Shown here in pieces: positions 9,478 through 20,000 of a stretch of 64,000 bases of DNA (its first letter is position 1; each line of letters starts with the position of its first letter). Source of the DNA: Pilasporangium apinafurcum (Eukaryota; Oomycota; Peronosporomycetes; Pythiales; Pythiaceae); NCBI GenBank assembly GCA_001600495.1, contig BCKE01000045.1:195407-259406 (forward strand), written 5' to 3'. The notes under the pieces are model-generated. The model worked only from the letters and a program-made list of their open reading frames with translations. It searched no databases and was not told the DNA's origin. Position numbers and translations under genes: made by a program.

Positions 9478-12429
9478 ATGACATCCCGCGGTCCCGTGAT
9501 AGCCCCGTCTCCGCCACGGAATGCACCGCGACCGTCCTTCTTCTCGAAGTTGACGATCATTCCGTCGCGCGGTGGTGTGTCGGTTGTACCATACGCACCC
9601 GAGCGATTGAGCATCTCGCAGCCCACGATGACCGCCACCATCGCTGAAGCCATCTCCACTCGGGTATGTATATGTCAAAAATGGACAATTGAGAGAGAAA
9701 GGAGGAGCTAATAATCATTTGCCGACTGTGTAGGGATCAATTTCTGCTGCAAGCAAAATAGAAAGTGAGCGACGTACATCAACACAGCGTGAAGAGCGGC
9801 CGAACACTCTATTTGCTGCTCTTCGGATGCGCCGCGTGCTGCGGAAAGCAGCTTCCGGTGTCGACACTACTGAGGAGAAACCGACCGTTGATGAAGCGCA
9901 GGCGATCCTCGACCGCCACATGAAGGTGCTTTCGCGGTACAAGATCCGCCGTGTCAACGCTGTTGAGACTGAAGCGCAGCATCTCAAAAATCTTGGACGC
10001 TTCATGGTGAACCCACATAGCACGATGTACAAAATATGGCAGTTGGTAAGGAAGATCAATTACTTAAATACCTCGCTCTCGATAATTCATGTGACGTATG
10101 TGTGTTGCTTCATGTGTAGATGACGCTTGTGATCATTATTTACCAGAGTCTAGCACTGCCGTACACACTCGCGTTCGGTACGAATGATAACAATAATATC
10201 GACATTTTCATGAACACCGTCTTCGCACTCGACATCGTCATTCAGTTCAACACTCCAATCAGCACGAATGACACCGAAGAAGGCGAGTATATCACTAACC
10301 GCAAGCAGATCGCGCGAACGTATGCGAAAGGCTGGTACGTGCTGTCATATCTTGTCGTATGACTCCGTCTTGGCCATTCTTAAAATCACATACAAATATT
10401 CATTCGCAGGTTCATCTTCGACTTGCTTTCGTGTATTCCATTCGACTACGTGCTGCTGTTGATCAACAACTTCGACTCCAAGGGCAATCTCAACGTGCTG
10501 GGGCTACTCAAGGCTGTACGGATCCCTAGGTTGCTGCGGCTTGTGCGATTGTTGCGCGTGGTCAAGATTTTTAAGATCCGCCCGGAACTGCGTCGGTGGC
10601 TACAATACTCCCGACATGCAAATCTCCTGCGACTGGTACGGCTCGTCATGCTGTTTCTCGTGATTAATCACTACATGGCGTGCATCTGGTACGGTGGCAT
10701 GGCGAGTGACCAGACCAAAACACAATACGCCGATTCCGATCCAACGCATCTTTACTTGGCGTCTTTTTATCTTTGCTTACTGGTCATCATGGGGCAGAAT
10801 ATCACGATCTACGACGACACAGAGTATCTATTCTGCATTCTCTCAATGGTCTTTGGGGCTGTGTTGATGGCTGTAGTGTTTGGTAATGTTGCCATTCTGA
10901 TTGCAAATTACTATGAAAATCAGAGTAGTCATCAAAAGAAAATGGAGTGGCTCTTCGCTAGTATGAACCGCATGAAGCTGCCGAACGACCTGCAGAATCG
11001 CATTAACGACTACTACCAGGCTATGTGGGAGCGCCACGGCACATTGGACGGTGCCGTCACCGCGTTTATTCCCGAACTTTCACGAAATCTCGCGTACGAA
11101 GTGGAGTTGTTTCTGCGGATGGACATGATCAACCGCGCACCGATTTTCCAAAACTGTAGCGCCAAGGTCGTGCAGGAACTCGTGATGGAGCTGGAGCTGC
11201 AGGTATTTATGCCTGGTGACTACGTGGTCGTACGTGGTGAAGTCGGAAACGATATGTACTTCCTGCAGAACGGTATCTGTGAAGTGACAAAAGACATTGG
11301 AGCGTTTACAGAGAGATCGACGACAAGTCTTCATCCAGACGGTCAAGCTCACGATACGCATGAGATCGTACTCAAGGTGCTAGAACAGGGCGATTACTTT
11401 GGTGAGATCGCATTGCTGATGAACTGTAAACGCACGGCGAATGTGCGTGCGCAGGTGTTTTCGGAATTATGCACGTTGACACGTGAGGTCTTTGAAAGCA
11501 TTTCGTTGCGGTATTTGGAGGATCGCAACATCATTGAAAAGTTCATCATGGACAAGTACGACCCCAACATGCTGCAGGCTGCAATGAAGCAGTCACAGGA
11601 GGTGACGATGCGCACGTCGCTAGCAGCCAGCACTCTTCCGGAACCGACCAGACGAAGTATCAGTGTGAATAATGGAGGAGGAGGTGGTGGGATAATAGGA
11701 GCTACTGGAATAGGAGGAGGGGCTTCATCCGATTGGAAAGCAATGGATGTACTGATACGAATCGAGGAGCGACTGCAGCGACTCGAGTGCCAAATCGACC
11801 AGGAATCACAGGAGCGGCGCGACAATGAACTCCGTCAGAGCAAGATCCTTGAGGCACAATGCCTGAAACAACCGACAGTCGGGCCGTCCACCTCCGACTA
11901 TATAGCATTTGAGCCTGATCGGATGTCGCAACGGAATTTACTCTCGCCCGTGCGCTCGCGTCACAGCGCCAGCTCATCCGATTTCGCTGAGGCCGCACAG
12001 CGCATCAGCGCCAGCACTGCGGAGATCAACTCGATTCTGTCCAATCCGCATATACTCCACGGTGTGGCCACGCTTGAGCATGCAGAAGTGACTAAAGTCT
12101 GGAAGCAGCCAGGTACACTGAACAAGTCTGGCAGTTGGCGGAATGCAAGGCGAGAAGGTAGCAGCGAGGCCTCCCGCTTGCGCGCCCTAATCAGGCAGGG
12201 GAGTGGAGCAATCGTTGCGCGCAATTCGAGCAAACGGCAATCAATCGCTGCGATGGCCTTAGCGAGCGAGGTCCTTTCCATCCAGCACAGTCTGCTCGAG
12301 AATGAGCCACCGATAAAAGGACCGTCATTGGATAAGAACGTGGACGACGAAGATGATGACGAATTCTCTACTGATGTGCTGGATGACCTCGCAACAGCGC
12401 TCACTCAGCGACACCAAGTTGATACATAG
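9478..12429 (+). CDS. Voltage-sensor/cyclic-nucleotide-binding cation channel (CNG/HCN/EAG superfamily) with GQN pore
   Basis: Exons 9478-9663, 9734-10045, 10120-10334 and 10410-12429 give 910 residues; all introns are GT-AG of 67-75 nt. S1 starts at about 167, S2 ends in the FALDIVIQF motif, and S3 starts at about 238 (FIFDLLSCIPFDYV). S4 (about 271-297) is strongly charged: RIPRLLRLVRLLRVVKIFKI. The pore helix ends in VIMGQNITIY at about 364, where K+ channels have G(Y/F)G. S6 has AVVFGNVAILIANYY and is followed by a C-linker. The cNBD (about 500-615) carries GDYFGEIALLMNCKRTANVR, with the phosphate-binding Arg. A long Ser-rich tail with a poly-Gly patch and a short coiled coil (about 690-720) follows. 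GQN filters occur in plant CNGCs, so a non-selective, possibly Ca2+-permeable channel is expected at a membrane. The start is the only Met opening the first exon; a longer 5' end cannot be excluded. Confidence 0.9.
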
Positions 12430-12825
12430 GAAAGCGTACCATAGGAATAGGATGACTAGAAGGCAAACATGACGTTCAGTTGTGCTTTCCCATGTAAATG
12501 TAATGTTGGCTGGATCGACTAATAAGAACAAGATTTGTCATTTCCGTCATATTGAACCCGTTTTCAATTCGTATAAATCTTTAGCGAAAGGCAGTCCGAA
12601 GCTAACATCCTCATGGCCCGATTCAGATGCGTGAAAGATCCAGATCCGAACGCAAATAGAATCAGCCGAGCGTGTAGTAGAGGAAAAATAACTCGCATTG
12701 GGTATATTTATAGGAGCAATGCGCGCTCGCTTAACAGCGTTTTACAGCACAAGTTTTTGCTCAACACTATTATCTTCGACGTGTAGAGAGAGAGAGAGCT
12801 GGAACAGATCGCTTAGTTCTTTGAC
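12430..12825. other. Intergenic between channel and PH gene; (AG)n tract
   Basis: About 400 bp, with an AG dinucleotide run at about 12785-12798, only 27 nt before the next start codon and so probably in its 5' UTR. Nothing else recognised. Confidence 0.4.
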
Positions 12826-13949
12826 ATGTATGCGAAGAGCACTATGTCCCTGTTGACGACAACAACGCTGACTCCACAACCACCCGTGGCTCCGGAAATT
12901 GAAGGTTACCTGAAGAAACTCAAACGCAAGACGAGCAATCTCAGCGGCAGCTGGAATAGGCGCTGGTTCTTCGTTGATCCAAAGCGGCGTGAGTTTGGAT
13001 ACGCGAAGAACAAATCGCCCACGGCTCCAAAAAGTAATGATTTTTTCACGCACACATGGATATAGATAGAACACTGTCTCTAGCGATTGAATCACTTATC
13101 CATTCGTTATCATGTCATGGGTGTGTAGGCTCCATCTTTCTCAACGATATCACGGCAGTGGTCCAGTTTGACGAGACACACTTTCAAGTGGAAAGCCGAA
13201 CGCGAAACTTCTTTCTGTGCGGGGAAAGCAAAGCGAAAACGATCTGCTGGGTGAAAAGTCTGGATGAGTATCGGAAGAAGCTACTCGAATACGAAAAAGC
13301 TCACGCCAGACACATGGCCCTAACTGCGACGAGTGAATCGTCAACTACTGCATCGGCACTATCCGCTTCCATCAACATCACACAACCTCAGCCATCAGCA
13401 TTATCGTTGACATCCTCGTCAGCTACTCGAAAGACAAGTCCTAGCGGTGGAGCCAAGAAAAACCAGCGGCACGGAAATGATGACCAACCAAAAAGGGATT
13501 TGTCGTTCTCATCTTCGTCCTCGCACTCTTCTGCTTCTTCGTCAAAGTCTTCCTCGAAACGAACAAACAGTCGAATATTGGATCGAGAGAATACGCGATC
13601 GGATCGTCGAGAACCTTCGCCCACGGAAAGATCATACTTCAAAGAACAGAACGAGCATGAATCTCACAAGGCACCTGAAAGATCGAAAGAACGAGATCGA
13701 CGTACTCGAGACCAGGATTGGGAAGATGATCAAAGTGACGGCGACGACAATCACGAAGAAGAACGACGTCGTGAACATAGTCGAGAGCGAAGTAAAGATC
13801 GAGATCGACGATCATCTACAAAAGGGAGCAGTTCTCGCACTGGAGGAGGAAGTTCGCAAATCCAATCACGACACATAGATGGACACAATATGCGTGCACA
13901 TCCTGGTCATGGCTATGTGATGCAGGCTTGGGGGGCTGACGAATTTTAG
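12826..13949 (+). CDS. PH-domain protein with Arg/Asp/Glu/Ser-rich tail
   Basis: Exons 12826-13033 and 13129-13949 give 342 residues; the 95-nt GT-AG intron splits a Ser codon. A pleckstrin-homology domain occupies about residues 22-150. It opens with IEGYLKKLKRKTSNLSGSWN and RRWFFVD, and its closing helix contains WVKSLDEYRKKLLEYEKA with the conserved Trp. A Thr/Ser-rich linker follows, then about 120 residues of alternating Arg, Asp, Glu and Ser (RDRR, RERSKDRDRR), like the tails of RS-type RNA-processing proteins. The tail ends in a Gly/His-rich stretch and MQAWGADEF. PH domains bind phosphoinositides or proteins; the combination with an RS-like tail hints at nuclear speckles, but that is only inference. 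No orthologue is recognised by name. Confidence 0.75.
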
Positions 13950-14029
13950 AAAACATCTTATTCTCTGTTGACGACGAGATATTAGCCATCGATCTTGTGG
14001 CAGGTTCTCTATCCATTTAATTTCAATGC

Positions 14030-17000
14030 CTATATTTCCTTTCTTGCAGCCGTGCCACTTTCTTCCTTGTTGCCAGTATTAAGAGTTTGTCTGCCTAGTC
14101 GCATTGCCTGCCATCGCTTCCTTAACGCTGATTCCGCCGATGAGTGAATAATCCACTGCCAATCGCGTTTTGATACGACGCCACAGTCTTTTGATCGTTT
14201 CTTCAGGACAGGGAATTCGTGCGCAAACCAGCGTGTGAACTCCTCAAAGGAAATCGCACCTGAATGATCACTATCCATCATCGATAGTACGTCGTCGCAT
14301 TCATCGCTCTCCAGCGGAATATGCAAGCGCGCCATCATCTCACGCATCGTTTCACGGTTGAGTTCACCTGTGCCAATAATGTCCAGTAACTCAAAGAGGT
14401 CGCGCCATTCTTCCAACATCCGGGTTTCAGCAGGCAAGTGCTCGCGCTCTTTTGCTAACTCTGCGTGTCGATTCATCATGATATTTTCTTCGTGTCGGAG
14501 CTGCTCCTTCCCTACTTTGCTTTCGATATACGCACGAAATGAATCGAAGGTATCCATCCCTACTCGCCATTGCTCAGCATCTACAGAATCAACCTCACCG
14601 GATACTGAGTGAGCTAACGCGCCGTACTTATTGGTAATCGCGTGTAGTTCTGCACGTAGTCGCTGTTGCTGACGGCCGCCTTTGCGTCGCATCAACTTGA
14701 GCCGAAATGCGCGCTGGACTTTGATCGCCGACCGAGTCCATTTCATGAACAGAGCACGTCGTCGTGCCAGGTACTGACGGAATGCGCACTGGATGGTGAG
14801 CGCAGCGGCATATTCACGTCGTAATCGTCTTAAAGTCTTCTTTGCACTTGCACAACGATAATGGCATTGCAGAACAATTGCCTTCTTTGCCAATGCTCGA
14901 GTTTTCTGGCTCTCCTCATCATCTAAATGCTTTAAATACTTGACAATGCTCACCAATGCCACTGCCAGTGTCCATATGGAATATATCGAAGCTTGTGCCG
15001 CTGCTGAGGGTGTAGACGAATTTGACGGAAATGGCAGCCTCTCAAGCACTTTTGCGTGTACTTGTAAGCACGTCCTGGCACGCATAATCACGCTCCACTG
15101 TGATTTGTCAGTCGGATCCAATACTAACAGCTTTTGCTTGATGTTCATTCGCAAACAATCCGCCAAGAGTTGTGTTTTTTCCATCTGGGATAACGCTTCT
15201 TTTTTTACTCCGCACAATGTCATGGCAACACGTGTGATAGCGAGACCAGCATCGAAAAAAATCGGGTTTTCATCAGAGAAGACAGGAGCATCGACCCCAG
15301 TAGCGGTGCCACGAATGTGCGGAAGGGGAAGCGGGCGGTGAATATTACTTGTACCGGCGGCGGGAACTCCGAAATCTTCCCGGGACGTGGGATGAACACC
15401 CGTCAAATACCTTCGCATATCCGTTTCCAGGAAAAGTACGCGCTGCAGAAAATCATTTCGTGCTTTTGCCAGCATTGACGAAAGATAAAATCCACCACTC
15501 ACAGTGTCACTCATGTGTTCATCTCCACGCGGGGGGTTAGTCACAAATGTTCTCACTTGAGAATTGGCTTCGGTTTGAAGCTGCTGCAAATGTAGCTCCA
15601 ATACTTTGGTAGCCTCTCTTGAAGTTCGTGTAATGTCGAATGCGAGAATCTCGGTACGATGCTGGTAGTCCAGAGCACGAATCAACACATGACATGAGAG
15701 GCATTGCTCGGAAGTTTGCTGAAGCAAAAGTGGTTGACTCGGCGCAGTTTGATCAAGGTCTGCTTTGAGCTTACTCGTGACCAATGGCTGCTTCTTTTTC
15801 CGAGGCTGCATGAATGCTGGTCGCTTAAAGAACGACACCGGTGACGGATCTTTTTTCGCTTTTACTAAGATTTCAGTAGTTTTTCTCTTTGTTTCATTAT
15901 TCAATGCTGCATCCACAGTCGTTAGGGGAACAGAACTAGGCACTTGCTGAGGCTTTTTGATGACATAGATAGCAAATGGAGCGTTAGAGCGATAAAACTG
16001 CTCCATTTTTGTCCTGAGTTTGCCTTGCAACATGAAGTTTTGTCGATACTTCCCTTCCTGAGCAGCAAAGAGTACAATTGGAGTAAATTCATCAGCTGTC
16101 GGTCGTTTTTCCTTCAGATCGTCTGCTCCACTCACGCCAGAATGATCTCGTTCGATAGATACGACCAGTCCTCCATCTTTCACGTTGAATCGCTCTTTCA
16201 CGTAGATAAGCAATTCGACAGAGAACGAATAGAGCACAGACGATCGGTAGACATGCGTGAACACGTCAGCTGCAACTGCAGCAAAGGCGAAAAAATACTG
16301 GTGTTGCTGACGTGTGAACGAAACTACTGTTGATATCTCTGATCGCGTTCTGAAATAGTGCTTCGCATCGTGACCAAACACACACAACGCAACTCTGGGA
16401 GACACTTTCGTCATTCCTGAATCCAACATCGTCGCCATACAAGGGCATGCGAAGGCACCTCGTTTCTCCACACCCTCTACCGGTTGCGAGCAACTCCGGC
16501 TGTCATCCAATGTTCGCGGCAAATTGGGCATCGGGAGCGTCAAATACCTTTCAAAATGCACCTTTTGCTGGATCAAATCCTTTTCACAGTCATTAACGTA
16601 GCAGAAATGCTCTGGTAGTGTCATTATGGGTCGACGGGTCGGACTTCCCTGCCAGGCTTCGACATGGAAATCGCAGGTAAAGTCTTTTCCAAGACTCAAT
16701 ATTTGTTGTGAGTGAAGTCCAACAAGATCACGACGCAAGATTTCTAGGACAGCAGCAAAAAAGTACCGAAAGTTTGCATGGCGTTGAGTCTTCAAACTGA
16801 TCAGTTGGACGTAGCTGTACCGATAGCGAGTAGACAAGATGAGATCTTGCAGCTTATGGGCACACATACCGAAAAAAGCCACCACATCTGTCTCTAATCT
16901 CTTTGTCTTTTGATCAAATGCTTCCATGCCCATACTGTCCGCGCAGAGTATGTGATTGTCTCCCATGGGTATGACTAGAAACACGCGTTGTACTTTCTTG

Positions 17001-20000
17001 GTCGAGAGTGAGCGCAGTGTTTTACCATTCATCCCATCCAAGAGGTGCACAATGGTGGTCTGCTGGTGTTCTAGGCTCTGGATAGCGACCATAGTTCGAT
17101 TTTCCGGAACTAAAAGGTCCACGCTAACTCCTTGCATCAAGCTGTGGTTGGATGCACAAATGAATCGAAGTTCTTCTCCACCTACTTGCTGCTCTCCGAT
17201 GTAAACGTCACATGTTTCAATGGGACTCAATGCATTCGCAATCATGTCAAGCGAGCCACACAGTACCATTGGTAAGGACTCAACAGCGTCTTTTGCCGAT
17301 GGATTTTGCTCTATTTTATGACTGATTCGATCCAACTCTAATAGCGTCATGCGTCTTGCAACGATTCCTTCCACACGTACATTGATTTGGCGGATGAGGT
17401 CATTAATTAGCGGAAGAATCGATTGTAGGAATTCGATGTCGTATGACCATGTAACTCCATGGACTCTACGAATGACAATCGTTGTCACGCAAAGTGCACC
17501 ATTATTGTCTTCAACATCGCGAGTGTCAGCGCAACGGACGATAAGGATTTCAGGGGAATCATGCAAGGCTGAGCAACACAGTTTATCATTCGTCTCATCA
17601 GATACTGGCTCTCTGTCATCTTGCTGTTGTCGAACATAGAGCTTGATTCTCTCAGCCCAGTCTTGGATGGAGACAGTAGGACTGGTGTAAGCTTCCTTCG
17701 TAATATTGGATCTTGTCAGCACTGCATGCGGTGAGCTTTGTGCATCATCCCAGGAATCGTGCTTATACGCTAATACCTGAAGTTCTTCTGCACATGGAAT
17801 ATTGATCGATATCTGTTCCAGTATTGCGTGAAAAAGCTTCTCAAAAGTGGTCTTGTTACCATGAAAGAGCGTTGGAAGCAGCTTCTTCGTCGCTATAGCG
17901 TTCCTGGTACGAATATGATCACCTAAGTGGTTGGCCATGTGCGCGAGCCAATCTACTACTCCATGTTCGGGAAACTGGGGTGAATAGATACCCCCGGCAG
18001 CGCCCGGAAATGTATCTACCGATAAAATCCCTACGAAAGGGATTGGTATACAGACAAATGGACCAGACACATCGGTTAAAGATTTGAAAAATTTTAGCTT
18101 GGGTTCATTGTCACAGTTCCTATCGTTATTGCGGCGGTAATGTTGAAGCTGATGAATCACCAACGGTCGTTGTGTCACAAATACTTTGAAGGAAACGCTA
18201 TCGATCGTGTCCACAACCTGGTTCTCCATTTGGCTATGTGACGAAGCAGACGTAAACACAATCTTGTCGCACAATGGTTGCACCATTCCAATATAGGCGT
18301 CTACTCCATTCAAGGCGTTCTCAATTTGCTGAAGCACAATGTGCTGCAGGTACACCGACGACGTTGGTGTTTTTAGGTTCTCACAGGCTGTCAACACTCG
18401 AGTCAATGCTTCCTCTCGAAGCATTCGACGGTGCATTACCGTATGTTGACGTGTCTTTTCAATAACATGGGCAAATTCTGTCGCCATTTGTCGTAAGAAG
18501 TCGACGACACCGATCTCAGGCTGTCGTTCACCGGCGAGTCGTTCGTATTTTTCCATGTTGTCTATCGCTAATACACCGATTCGACCTATGGGAACGACAA
18601 TGAACGGCCATTTCTGCTTTTCCGGCTCTTTTGTGTAGAACCGCACCCTCTTCAAACGCTGTTGCACAGGTGTTGATGTTTCTACATCGTTCGTTTCATC
18701 GCCGGTAATTACTACCGCATTCTGCATCTCCAAAGCATCAAAGCTCACACCAACACCATGTCTTAGCTTTTTCCCCTTCATCACACTTGTTTTGGATGCA
18801 CTTGTATATCTCAACACACGTAACGACGGTTCCAACAATGCTATGTACACGTTCGGTCCGTGAAGAACTGCTTCTATAAGCTCAATTGCATGCTGCTGGA
18901 GCTGAGTATTCCCCTCTATATCCAGTTCTTCTATTGGTTCAAATGGATGCGGCTGTCTTGACTGCCAAGCCTTCATAATGCTTGACGATGTGGCTGCAGA
19001 TGCCAATTTGGTAAGTGTTTTCTCCAAAATTTGCTCGCAGATGCTTTTGAATTGCTGCAACGTAGCAACTCTTTCCTGCGATCGCTCCACGCGCAATTGT
19101 AAATCATTCAATAGCTTCGAAAATACTTGTGTGACTTGATCAACATACAGTTGTTCGCATGACGAATGATATTGGGGGAGGCTTATCGCTGTCACAAACA
19201 CGTTCGACGCTGGTAATGCCAGGGATCCTACAGAACAATAGAAGAAGGTTTTGCTGACAACAAACACGCTGAGCGCGTGCTTGACATAGTTTTCGTTCGA
19301 TAAACGACCATCTACAAACGATTTCTTGAAATTGGATCCTTCTGCACTTTTTGGTATTGATGCTCCCTTTCCAAAAAGTTTCAGGAAAAAGTATTTGTCA
19401 CGGATATACATTTCTTCGATTCGCTTGCGTTCTGAAGCTGTCATCACCCCTGTTGAACTATCCATAACCATCATGTTTCGATATTGAGACATCATATCAT
19501 TTCGTGCTTGCGCTTGTTCTTGAATCAAATTACGTATTTCATTCACTTCGCCGCGAGTAAGATGGAAATGCGCCATAATTGTGTCAATCAGCAGCTCATT
19601 AATGCGAAGCGACAAAGGAATCACCAAATCAAAATCCCTCGTGTGCTCTTTCGCCCGCTCAGCCTCCATAAAGTCATAAACTAGTGTGCTTTTACCCCGT
19701 TCAAAGTCAATTTCTATCACCTGTACCTTCCAAGTTCCAACTATTACATCTCTTAACACTCGACAGGCATGGAAAAATAGCTGTTGTGGAGAACGTATCG
19801 GTTCCTCTGCCAGTCTGTAAAGCTGATGAAGTGTATGAGATCGTCGTTTCAGATAAATAATACGTGCTAGGGATTTGGCGAGCGATTGTAAATACTCGAC
19901 GATCCCAGCCTCAGGATGATCTTCGTCTTTCCGTCCCTTCGGGACAGCTGTAAATCGATTGACACTGAAGACGCCCACTGCACAGTCTTCATATAGGAGC

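Noticed and set aside
9163-9678. 171-codon minus-strand open frame over the first exon of the channel
   Set aside because: The plus frame splices in phase into an unmistakable channel; the minus frame has no family motif.
11394-11825. 143-codon minus frame inside the channel gene
   Set aside because: Antisense shadow over the Gly/Ser-rich tail; composition only mirrors the sense strand.
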